Below are positions 1-6,785 of a stretch of DNA of 14,493 bases, one piece after another. The notes below the pieces were generated by a model, which ran no database searches, had not been told where the DNA came from, and saw only the letters and a list, made by a program, of their open reading frames with translations. The position numbers and the translations under genes are program-made. Numbering within the stretch: the first letter of the stretch is position 1; each line of letters opens with the position of its first letter. The stretch covers positions 1 to 14,493 of the forward strand of contig CAMLLO010000064.1 in the NCBI GenBank assembly GCA_946480915.1. The letters run 5' to 3'. Source of the stretch: an uncultured Sphingobacteriaceae bacterium. GTDB taxonomy: Bacteria; Bacteroidota; Bacteroidia; Sphingobacteriales; Sphingobacteriaceae.

Positions 1-797
1 GGACTAATTACTGTAACGCTTTTAATTCCTTTTACCGGCAATCCCGTTTTAGGATCAATAGTATGAGAATATCTTTGGCCGTCTATCAGTATGTACTTTT
101 CATAATTCCCCGAGGTTGCAATGGCCGAATTATTAATTCTTAACATAGAAAATGCATTTGAGTTTGCATTTGGATCAGCTATTCCTGCAGTCCATTGACT
201 ACCATCTGGCTGAGTGCCCCAGGCGGTTAAATCGCCTGCGGCATTGACAATTCCGCTTTTAACACCGTTTTTTATAAGTGTAGCTTTCGCCATATCCGCG
301 GCATAGCCCTTACCAATTCCACCGAAGCCAATGCGCATTCCGGCTTCGGCCAGGTAAACGCTGCAAGCCTGTTCGTTTAATATGATGTTTTTGTAATTTA
401 TGAGTCTCACCATCTCTTTCGCGGTAGCGGGATCGGGGAGAGAAGTCATCGTGGTATCGAAATTCCAAAGGCGTTTATCGATAGAGCCATAGCTTATATC
501 AAAGGCTCCGCTGGTTAGTTCGGATATCCTGATAGAACGCTTAATAATGTTAAAAACCTCGCGGCTCACGGCCACGGGGTTTTTACCAGCATTTGCATTT
601 ATTAAATTCGTTTCGCTGTCATCACTAAAGGTAGTGAGCAATTTTTCGATACGCCTGATTTCATCAATGGCGTCCTGTATCCTTTGTTGTGCCCATACTT
701 TATCATCACTTACTACAGTGATCTCAAAACGATTTCCCATCAATTTTAATACCTGTTTATGAAGTTCAGGCACATCGACGGAATTATTTTGAAGCAT
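1..797 (-). CDS. apbE: FAD:protein FMN transferase, ApbE family (3' end beyond the window)
   Basis: ApbE enzymes move FMN from FAD onto a Thr/Ser of a target protein, giving a covalently flavinylated electron-transfer protein. 265 codons are present; the C-terminus, probably a few tens of residues, lies beyond position 1. Visible family signatures are KLMGNRFEITVV near residues 18-29, the glycine-rich GGIGKGYAAD from residue 159, NAAGDL (the family usually has GGD), and HTIDPKTGLP at 245-254, which carries the conserved Asp and Thr near the Mg/FAD site. The start at 797 is forced: the preceding in-frame codon (798-800) is a stop. That leaves no signal peptide or lipobox, unlike many Bacteroidota ApbE proteins, so a cytoplasmic location is predicted. 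The first 14 bp overlap the end of the thioredoxin-fold gene, which suggests translational coupling. From memory, thioredoxin-ApbE pairs in Bacteroidota often precede DUF4266 and DUF3570 genes; those would lie past the left edge. Family assignment is firm; the target protein is unknown. Confidence 0.95.
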   Translation of the reverse strand, partial: MLQNNSVDVPELHKQVLKLMGNRFEITVVSDDKVWAQQRIQDAIDEIRRIEKLLTTFSDDSETNLINANAGKNPVAVSREVFNIIKRSIRISELTSGAFDISYGSIDKRLWNFDTTMTSLPDPATAKEMVRLINYKNIILNEQACSVYLAEAGMRIGFGGIGKGYAADMAKATLIKNGVKSGIVNAAGDLTAWGTQPDGSQWTAGIADPNANSNAFSMLRINNSAIATSGNYEKYILIDGQRYSHTIDPKTGLPVKGIKSVTVIS

Positions 798-1224
798 TTA
801 CAATCGTACTGATTTCGTTGATGAATTTTTCAGGTGTTTCATTAGGAAGTCCTTCCCATTCTTTTAAAACTTTTCCTTGCGCATCTATTAGAACAGTTAA
901 AGGAAACTTGCCTTCCTTATCATATTTGTCGGCTAAAAGTTCATTCTTTTTTATCTGTTCTTTGCTAAGCTGATTCTTTTTTGCACGGGGAAAATCGGCA
1001 TGAACTAATACCAGATTATCGCTGGCATATTTTTCAAAAGTCTCGGTGCCGAAAATTTCTCTTTTCATTCTGATACAAGGGCCGCACCAGTCTGATCCGG
1101 AAAAATTGATTAGAACTAATTTATGCGAAGAGGCGGCTTCCGTTTTTGCTTGCGTGTAATCAGTAAACCAGGTTGGTCCCGCAAAAAGGGAGGTCCAAAG
1201 AAATGATACCAGTAAGAATTTCAT
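784..1224 (-). CDS. Exported thioredoxin-family protein with a WCGPC motif
   Basis: A 146-residue thioredoxin-fold protein. Residues 1-15 form a short hydrophobic signal peptide (MKFLLVSFLWTSLFA), so the mature protein should be periplasmic. The redox motif WCGPC is at residues 46-50, and the fold's cis-proline is P108 in GKFPLTVLID. The insert between the active site and the cis-proline is long and lysine-rich (about residues 79-106), as in the Thioredoxin_7-like branch rather than classical TrxA. A disulfide reductase or isomerase role in the envelope is likely; the partner is not shown. The gene overlaps the downstream apbE start by 14 bp, so the two are almost certainly co-transcribed, possibly to keep a cofactor-carrying target protein reduced. 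The 82 bp upstream hold no convincing promoter motif. The ATG at 1224 is the natural start because it opens the signal peptide. Confidence 0.93.
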   Translation of the reverse strand: MKFLLVSFLWTSLFAGPTWFTDYTQAKTEAASSHKLVLINFSGSDWCGPCIRMKREIFGTETFEKYASDNLVLVHADFPRAKKNQLSKEQIKKNELLADKYDKEGKFPLTVLIDAQGKVLKEWEGLPNETPEKFINEISTIVNASK

Positions 1225-1306
1225 AATGTCGCGTATTTTGGTGTGTGTTTTATATTAACTCAAATTATGAAAGTTTATTACGTATCATTAAAGTAAGTGT
1301 TACACA

Positions 1307-1789
1307 TTAATCATCGTCATGATCAAGGCCTGTTCCCTGAATGGGTATCGCCGAATTAATCTCTGTATGCCTGATTTGTCCACCTAAATAGCCGGTTCTG
1401 GCAACAATACCAAAACTTACAAGGGAAATTATAAGGGTGATCCAGGCGAGGGAATAGGAATAAGATGATTTTCTATAAGCAAGAAACAGTGCAACTAAGG
1501 AAAAGAGTCCTAAAACGATCATTGCAATCAAGGCTATTTCGGCCGACTCTTCATGTTCCTCTATCAGGTTTTTAGAGATACCTTGAATATGTTCGACGGT
1601 TTCCTCTGCCGCCTCTCCGGTTTGGTGTGCTATAAATGCACCCACTGCCGATATTATTAGAACAAGATAAGCTGCGATCAATGTTTGTTGTGTTTTAGTC
1701 GCTAGCCCATAGGCTAAAACAATAGCTCCTAATATTGATCCGAAGATAGGAAGGTGGGTAATAAGAAGATGTACATGAGTCTGGTCCAT
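1307..1789 (-). CDS. DUF2231-like four-helix membrane protein, histidine-rich on one face
   Basis: A 160-residue integral membrane protein with four predicted helices, at about residues 8-29, 36-54, 83-105 and 113-132. The opening HVHLLITHLPIFG and the closing GYLGGQIRH resemble the DUF2231 family of predicted membrane proteins, which often occur near cytochromes and other redox genes; the biochemical function is not established. H5, H7, H12, H55, H67, H79 and H141 all fall at helix ends or loops on the same side of the membrane, with lysine/arginine in the opposite loops (ATKTQQ, YRKSSYS). By the positive-inside rule the histidine side is periplasmic. The C-terminus is acidic (LDHDDD). The frame stays open upstream to a TTG at 1867, but the added residues are not signal-like, so the ATG at 1789 was chosen. 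Family assignment is moderate because it rests on motif memory only. Confidence 0.72.
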   Translation of the reverse strand: MDQTHVHLLITHLPIFGSILGAIVLAYGLATKTQQTLIAAYLVLIISAVGAFIAHQTGEAAEETVEHIQGISKNLIEEHEESAEIALIAMIVLGLFSLVALFLAYRKSSYSYSLAWITLIISLVSFGIVARTGYLGGQIRHTEINSAIPIQGTGLDHDDD

Positions 1790-1905
1790 AATTAAAATTG
1801 AATAATTGTTTAAAATTAGCCTATGATGATGGTCGGCTGCCAAAATGATGGAAATCAAAAATGGCAAAAAAATGCATGTGTAAAGCTATAACATTAGAAA
1901 TAGGG

Positions 1906-1934
1906 CTTTTGTTCAGATTTGGGGCGAACAAAAG
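1906..1934 (-). terminator. Stem-loop downstream of the DoxX-like gene, candidate terminator
   Basis: CTTTTGTTC at 1906-1914 is exactly complementary to GAACAAAAG at 1926-1934, giving a perfect 9-bp stem with an 11-nt loop. It starts 27 nt past the stop codon of the DoxX-like gene and lies 117 nt before the start of the DUF2231-like gene. No clean U-tract follows on the minus strand, so intrinsic termination is plausible but not proven. It could instead be an RNA-stabilising hairpin between the two genes. Confidence 0.45.
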
Positions 1935-1960
1935 ATTATGAAGGGGATACTGTGGCCTTG

Positions 1961-2416
1961 TCAACTGGCTTTTATGACTGATAAATATGTCCAAACAATG
2001 AAAACGACTTGTAATGGTATCCTGAACCACAAATAAGTTAATCCGCTTCCATCAAACGTCCCCTTCTGATAATCAACGTTTTTTATTGCTGCATAAATAT
2101 TTGCGGGAAGTATAAGAATGAAAAAGACAATTAACAGCCAGGCCACAAGTCCGTTAAAATTCGGAATAAGAAGCCCGATCGCTGCAACAATTTCAATAAC
2201 ACCTGTGAGATAAACAGCTTCGGTTTTGTATGGAATGAACTGGGGCAGCATCATTGTCATCCCCTTGGTAAATACAAAATGTCCAACTGCCGTAAATACA
2301 AGCATTGCAGACATTGCTATTCTGCCCGATAAAGCAAATTCATAATTGCCACGAAATATTTTTGTTGACAATAAGGAGATTGCAAATACACTCAACAAGA
2401 CTATTAAAGGTTTCAT
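1961..2416 (-). CDS. DoxX-like family membrane protein
   Basis: A 151-residue membrane protein of the DoxX-like group (COG4270 type). Hydrophobic segments lie at about residues 1-18, 33-50, 68-84, 90-110 and 128-148. Recognisable family features are AMLVFTAVGHFVF (37-49), the glutamate-containing GVIEIVAAIGLLIP (72-85), PANIYAA (104-110) and WFRIPLQ (130-136). DoxX was first described as a subunit of an archaeal terminal quinol oxidase. Most bacterial relatives have no assigned reaction, although some are linked to thiol or redox stress. The first helix could act as an uncleaved signal anchor. The gene stands alone between 163 bp of upstream and 171 bp of downstream non-coding DNA, so it may be its own transcription unit. 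I see no strong promoter. The ATG at 2416 is the only sensible start. Confidence 0.88.
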   Translation of the reverse strand: MKPLIVLLSVFAISLLSTKIFRGNYEFALSGRIAMSAMLVFTAVGHFVFTKGMTMMLPQFIPYKTEAVYLTGVIEIVAAIGLLIPNFNGLVAWLLIVFFILILPANIYAAIKNVDYQKGTFDGSGLTYLWFRIPLQVVFIVWTYLSVIKAS

Positions 2417-2579
2417 ATGCTTTTTTTACATCAAAGGTCTTCCTATTTATAAAATAAAGCAATGAAGCAATGAACGCGCTGGCGATAATTATTCCAGAGG
2501 ATAAAGAACCTATGTTTTTTTGAGGAAGGCATAAAACCAAGTTATTCTTTGAGCTTAGAGCTATTTTATTCGGATTTAT

Positions 2580-3368
2580 TCAGAGTCTGTTTTTTCTTTC
2601 GTCTCGTTTGATAGTTACATATTCGGAAGGAAATATTCCGAACTGTTTGGCGAAGTGTCGTCCGAATTGTTTGTACGAACTAAAACCCACTTTTTCAGAG
2701 ACCTCGTAAATTTTATATCCATCCTCTGCCAATAGTTCTGCAGCTATTTTTAAACGGGCCACATTTATTAATTCATTAGGGGATAAATTAGAAATTTCTT
2801 TGATTTTGCGGTAGAGTGTTGCTCGGCTCATATTCATTATCTCGGCCAACTGATCAACATTCAGATCCGTATTTTCCATATTCCTGTAAATAGCATCATT
2901 TAACTTTTCGAGGAACTGTTCATCCGCTTTGGAGTAGGCCATGGTTTTTATATGTACCATGGGCGAATTGGCGAAATATTCTTTTATTTTACTCCTGTTT
3001 AAAAGAAGGTTGGCTATTTGAACTTGTAGATGCTCAGGTGAAAAGGGTTTCTCAATATATGCGTCTGCTCCAAGTTCAATCCCTTCGATTTTTGATTGAA
3101 GGGTGTTTTTAGCGGTGAGGATTATTACAGGTATGTGGCTGTATTCAAAATTAGATTTAATATTCCTGCATAATTCGAAACCATCCATAACAGGCATCAT
3201 CACATCAGTAATTACAAGCTGAACAGATTCTTCTTTTAAAATATTTAATGCTTCTTCTCCATCTAATGCTTTGATAACAGTATATTTTTCATCTAAATCA
3301 TCCGAAATAAATTCAAGTATCTCCTCATTATCGTCCACTAGTAAAATCACTGGTTTTATCGAGATCAT
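2580..3368 (-). CDS. Response regulator: receiver domain plus AraC-family DNA-binding domain
   Basis: A 262-residue cytoplasmic transcription regulator. The receiver domain covers about residues 5-120, with the acidic pair D12/D13, phospho-acceptor D55 in VITDVMMPVMDG, T85 and K107 (EKPF), all key residues intact. The AraC-type helix-turn-helix region covers about 158-255: DQLAEIMNMSRATLYRKIKE is the first HTH and IYEVSEKVGFSSYKQFGRHF the second, ending in FGIFPSEY. This is the C-terminal half of a Bacteroidota hybrid two-component system, but encoded separately. Its ATG lies 2 nt after the TAG stop of the kinase gene, in another frame, so translation by re-initiation is likely. It presumably receives phosphate from that kinase and activates the divergent SusC/SusD operon. 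Target genes are inferred from position only. Confidence 0.95.
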   Translation of the reverse strand: MISIKPVILLVDDNEEILEFISDDLDEKYTVIKALDGEEALNILKEESVQLVITDVMMPVMDGFELCRNIKSNFEYSHIPVIILTAKNTLQSKIEGIELGADAYIEKPFSPEHLQVQIANLLLNRSKIKEYFANSPMVHIKTMAYSKADEQFLEKLNDAIYRNMENTDLNVDQLAEIMNMSRATLYRKIKEISNLSPNELINVARLKIAAELLAEDGYKIYEVSEKVGFSSYKQFGRHFAKQFGIFPSEYVTIKRDERKNRL

Positions 3369-3370
3369 TT

Positions 3371-6300
3371 CTACAGCTGGTTATCTTTAAGTCTGTTTAA
3401 ATCGGTTTTTTGGCTTAAGGGTAGTTTAAGGACAAAAACATTTAAATCGTCTTTTGGCCTTTCAAGTTCAAGTGTCCCTTTATGTAGTTGTACAAGAGAT
3501 CGGGAGAGAGCCAGACCAATTCCGGTTCCTACCTGTTTTTCGGTTTCCTTTAGACGGAAAAATGTTTCGAATATTTTGTCCTTCATTTCGAATGGAATAA
3601 GATATCCATCGTTTTTAATTTCAATTATAAAAAGTCTATCACCTTCAGTTAGGGGTAATAACTGGATCAAAACTTTAGTGTTTGCATACTTGATGGCGTT
3701 GTTTATCAGATTGCTTAGTATTTTATTAAAAGCTTCAATATCCACATGTGCAAACACAGGAGAGGGGACATGTATTTTAAAAGATAGCTTTTTTTGTACA
3801 GCAGTTGGTTTAAATCGGGTGTAAGTTTCTTTCAGGATTTCTGCTATGTCTACCTGCACGAAATTGAGGTTGAACCCATTGACTTCCGTTTTTCTGAAGT
3901 CAAGCAGTTGGCTGGTAAGATCAATAAGCCGATCGGTATTTCTCTCCATAATCAGCAGATTGTTTTTTATGGCAGGAACTTCTTCAGCTCTCTTCATCAC
4001 TTTTTCCATAGGTCCTTTAATCAAAGTTAATGGTGTTCGTATTTCATGAGCAACATTTGTAAAAAAGTCAAGTTTAGCACGGTAGATTTCTTTTTGTTTC
4101 TCAAATTCGAGTGTCTCCAGTTTCCTTGTGTTTTTTTGTTCCTGACTTTGATGATAGCTGCGTAAAATGAAATATATCGCCGAAATAATAAAAGTGGTAT
4201 AGAGCATATAAGCCCAAATGCTTTTCCAGAAGGGTGGTAGAATTTCGATGGTAAGAATGGCCGGTTTTCCATTCCATATACCGTTCCCGACCGATCCTTT
4301 TACCTTAAAAATGTAAGTGCCAGGTGCCAGTTCCGTAAAAAAAACTTTTCTGTTAGTTTTTAGAAAAGTCCAGTCTTTATCCAATCCTTCTAGTTTGTAA
4401 GCATATTCCGTCATTTCCGGAGCAGTATAGCTCAAGGCCGCAAAGTCAATACTAAACGTCGATTGGCTATGTTTAAGTTTGATCTTATTGGTGCTGGTGA
4501 TTGATTTTTTCAGAGGAGAACCTTTTTTATTTACTTCTAATTCTTTATTATAAACTTGAAAACCTGTAATATAAACTGGAGGAAGAAAGGTGTTTTGAAG
4601 AAATTCAGAAGGATGAAAGCTGACTAAGCCTTTAACGCTGCCAAAATACATCCGTCCGGAAGTATCTTTAAAAGCCGAGTTATAATTGAACTGATCGCTT
4701 AATAATCCATTTGTTTTAGTGTAGGTTATTATTTTTTTTGTAGTTGGAGAAAAACAAGAAAGTCCTTTTGATGTGCTGATCCAAAAATTGTTGTTTGCAT
4801 CTTCTAGCACCGCATAAATGATATTGCTTGGTAAACCATTTCTTGTGGTGTAATTATCGAAGGTTCCTTTTCGTCTATTTAGCCGGCATAATCCTCCTTC
4901 TGTAGACACCCATAGGGCTCCCTTACTATCTTCAAATATCCAGTTTACACGGTTGCCGTTTAAACTGTTTTTGTCAGCCGACCGATACTTAAAATTCCCT
5001 TTGATTTTAGTTCTTGGGTTAAAATGATATAAGCCTTCACTATAGCTTCCTGCCCAAATTGTACCATATTTATCTTCGTAAATGTGGGTGAAAAAAGTAC
5101 CTGGAACTTGATCTATGAATGAAAAGTTATTTGATTTCTCATTAAAATAACACAGCCCCCGATCTGTAGCCACTATGATTTTTCCCGACCGTGTTTTCAA
5201 CAGACAGCAAACAAAATCGCTGCTTAAAGAATGCTCGTCGGCGGTATAATGCTGTACTATTTTGCCCGTTTTTACATTCAAAACATCCAAACCCTGGTGA
5301 AATGTACCTACCCAGAGGTGGTCTCCATCAATTAATAATCCGTGAATGTTTGTATGAGAAACCTTGTTCTTATCATTCGCAGGGTTGAAATGGGTGAATT
5401 GCCCTGCCGGGTTAAGCTTATTAAGCCCGGCATCTTCGGTTCCTATCCATAAATTTCCATCCAGATCCTTACAAATTTCCCGGATTGCATTACCGCTGAT
5501 GGAGTTGTTGCCATATTTTGGAAAGTACTTTTTAAAACTTGTATACTGCTTTGGGTAATAATTTAATCCGCCAAAATATGTACCTACCCAGATTCCTCCT
5601 TCTTTGTCGTGGCAAAAAGTATAAATCGCATTGTCTGATAAAGAATAAGGATTATTATATTCTTTTTTAAGGTTGATAAATTTGCCGTTTTTGATGTTAT
5701 AAATAAAAATACCGGATTCACTTGCTACCCAATATTCATCTTCAGAATGGCGGATAAAATCCCTTACAAAAACCTCCCTTTTATCAGCACTATATAGGTG
5801 TATATCTTTATAGGAAGAGGTTTGAATGTCAAAAATTTTCATTCCATGGTTGGTTGTTCCAATTAATAAATTGCCACTCCCTGTGTCATATAGTTTTTGA
5901 ATCCTTTTTGATGCAGTAGGTTCTGATTTTTGGAAAAGATCATATGCTGTAATCGCATTAGTAACAGGATTTAACTTGTGCATTGAACCGGAACTGGTAG
6001 AAATCCATAACATCCCATCGGCCGTCATACAGATAGAGGTTGCACCCTGAGATTGAAGTTCTTTATATCGCTCAACCGTTTCCTTTTGAAGATCGTATTT
6101 GTAAAGCTGATTTTTTACAATAAACCATAAACATTGCCGGTTGTCCATCTGAATGCCACGGATTTCATCTGCCGGTGCAATAGTTACAAGATCGAAACTT
6201 TCGGTTTCCGCGTCGTATTTAAATAATCCTCTATCGGTTCCAACCCACAATACCCCTTTTTTATCCTCATGCAGACTGATGATAAAATTGCTTCCGATGC

Positions 6301-6535
6301 TTTTGGGATCATCTCTGTCATTCTGAAATGTCTTGAAAGTATAACCATCAAACCTGTTTAATCCGTCTTTGGTTCCGAACCACAAAAAACCCTTCAGATC
6401 CTGTAAAGAACACCCTACGGTATTATTCGACAGTCCATTTTCTACCTGATAGTGGCGAAAGTAAAAAGATTGACTTTTTACCGCAAAAGCTTGTAGAAAA
6501 AAAAGGACGATAAAAAGTGCTGCTTTAATATTCAT
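3371..6535 (-). CDS. Sensor histidine kinase: periplasmic two-component-regulator propeller, Y_Y_Y, HisKA, HATPase
   Basis: A 1054-residue inner-membrane sensor. Residues 1-21 form a signal peptide ending before QSF. About 25-660 hold some fourteen propeller repeats with W-(V/I)-G-T-type motifs (for example LWFGTKDGL, IWVGTYFGGL, LWIGTEDAGL), the number expected for two seven-bladed propellers. A Y_Y_Y domain spans about 690-765 (EYAYKLEGLDKDW from 710), followed by a membrane helix at about 772-793. The kinase core has the phospho-acceptor H830 in AHEIRTPL, an N box with N945/N946, a G1 box at D976 (NDGYLIP, lacking the usual second glycine) and a G2 box GTGIGLALS from 1003. Such proteins sense oligosaccharides or similar ligands in the periplasm and switch on adjacent uptake genes. 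Hybrid members usually continue into receiver and AraC domains for about 1300-1400 residues; this one stops after the ATPase domain. No binding site for a particular ligand can be read from the sequence. Confidence 0.95.
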   Translation of the reverse strand: MNIKAALFIVLFFLQAFAVKSQSFYFRHYQVENGLSNNTVGCSLQDLKGFLWFGTKDGLNRFDGYTFKTFQNDRDDPKSIGSNFIISLHEDKKGVLWVGTDRGLFKYDAETESFDLVTIAPADEIRGIQMDNRQCLWFIVKNQLYKYDLQKETVERYKELQSQGATSICMTADGMLWISTSSGSMHKLNPVTNAITAYDLFQKSEPTASKRIQKLYDTGSGNLLIGTTNHGMKIFDIQTSSYKDIHLYSADKREVFVRDFIRHSEDEYWVASESGIFIYNIKNGKFINLKKEYNNPYSLSDNAIYTFCHDKEGGIWVGTYFGGLNYYPKQYTSFKKYFPKYGNNSISGNAIREICKDLDGNLWIGTEDAGLNKLNPAGQFTHFNPANDKNKVSHTNIHGLLIDGDHLWVGTFHQGLDVLNVKTGKIVQHYTADEHSLSSDFVCCLLKTRSGKIIVATDRGLCYFNEKSNNFSFIDQVPGTFFTHIYEDKYGTIWAGSYSEGLYHFNPRTKIKGNFKYRSADKNSLNGNRVNWIFEDSKGALWVSTEGGLCRLNRRKGTFDNYTTRNGLPSNIIYAVLEDANNNFWISTSKGLSCFSPTTKKIITYTKTNGLLSDQFNYNSAFKDTSGRMYFGSVKGLVSFHPSEFLQNTFLPPVYITGFQVYNKELEVNKKGSPLKKSITSTNKIKLKHSQSTFSIDFAALSYTAPEMTEYAYKLEGLDKDWTFLKTNRKVFFTELAPGTYIFKVKGSVGNGIWNGKPAILTIEILPPFWKSIWAYMLYTTFIISAIYFILRSYHQSQEQKNTRKLETLEFEKQKEIYRAKLDFFTNVAHEIRTPLTLIKGPMEKVMKRAEEVPAIKNNLLIMERNTDRLIDLTSQLLDFRKTEVNGFNLNFVQVDIAEILKETYTRFKPTAVQKKLSFKIHVPSPVFAHVDIEAFNKILSNLINNAIKYANTKVLIQLLPLTEGDRLFIIEIKNDGYLIPFEMKDKIFETFFRLKETEKQVGTGIGLALSRSLVQLHKGTLELERPKDDLNVFVLKLPLSQKTDLNRLKDNQL

Positions 6536-6642
6536 TGAAGACTGCGTGTTTCAGCAGGATTTTATTAAGCCGTAAAATTAAGAACATTGATGTGAAATTG
6601 AGATAAAACTTTTGATACTTAGCCTCTTGAGCTCGAAAAATT

Positions 6643-6657
6643 AATCTTTGAAAGATT
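6643..6657. repeat. 15-bp palindrome AATCTTT-G-AAAGATT
   Basis: Two 7-bp arms that are exact inverted copies surround a single G. The right arm overlaps the start of the first AAGATTGA direct repeat. The layout suits an operator for a dimeric regulator; the arms are AT-rich and the hairpin would be weak as RNA, so it is unlikely to be a terminator. Confidence 0.5.
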
Positions 6658-6683
6658 GAGACGAAATGAGACAAGATTGATAC
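6652..6683 (+). promoter_or_regulatory. Helically phased direct repeats, candidate operator of the adjacent response regulator
   Basis: AAGATTGAGAC (6652-6662) and AAGATTGATAC (6673-6683) match at 10 of 11 bases and start 21 bp apart, two helical turns. Within them the core TGA(G/T)AC occurs three times, starting at 6657, 6667 and 6678, that is 10 and 11 bp apart on one face of the helix. AraC-type activators typically bind such direct repeats just upstream of the promoter, and these lie directly before the candidate -33 element. Binding by the neighbouring regulator is inferred from position. Confidence 0.45.
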
Positions 6684-6691
6684 AGATACGT

Positions 6692-6722
6692 TCTGTATTC
6701 AGAAATTATGTATCCACTTTTG
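6692..6722 (+). promoter_or_regulatory. Candidate Bacteroidota-type promoter for the SusC/SusD operon
   Basis: TCTG (6692-6695) is one mismatch from the -33 element TTTG, and CACTTTTG (6715-6722) is one mismatch from the -7 element TAnnTTTG; they are 19 bp apart, within the usual range. Transcription would start near 6728, leaving a leader of about 58 nt before the ATG at 6786. Weak matches are expected for an activator-dependent promoter, but chance cannot be excluded. Confidence 0.3.
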
Positions 6723-6785
6723 TATACTGATTCATCAAGTTTCTTAACCGGATCAGTTTATAAATCTAATCATAGCTTAACCAAT

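Larger units (their letters stand above)
6536..6785. promoter_or_regulatory. Divergent control region between the sensor kinase and the SusC/SusD operon
   Basis: These 250 bp separate the kinase gene, read leftwards, from the transporter operon, read rightwards, so they should contain both promoters. They hold a 15-bp palindrome (6643-6657), phased TGA(G/T)AC repeats (6657-6683, with one more TTGATAC at 6612-6618), and a rightward promoter-like pair (6692-6722). I could not pick out a convincing leftward TTTG/TAnnTTTG promoter for the kinase gene. Confidence 0.7.

Noticed and set aside
547..762. Rightward ORF of 71 codons over the apbE region
   Set aside because: It is antisense to a gene with clear ApbE motifs in the other strand.
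1790..1867. N-terminal extension of the DUF2231-like gene to a TTG at 1867
   Set aside because: The start is TTG, the added residues (ADHHHRLILNN) do not look like a signal peptide, and the family begins near the HVHLLITHLP motif.
2340..2540. Small leftward ORF of 66 codons with a hydrophobic stretch (SGIIIASAFIASLLYF) overlapping the start of the DoxX-like gene
   Set aside because: It starts with TTG, overlaps 77 bp of a convincing gene in another frame, and matches no family I recognise. The 163-bp gap at 2417-2579 otherwise shows no gene and no strong terminator.
6708..6785. Upstream ATG at 6708 as the start of the first SusC-like gene
   Set aside because: The extra 26 residues are not signal-like, and the candidate promoter -7 element at 6715-6722 would lie inside the coding region.
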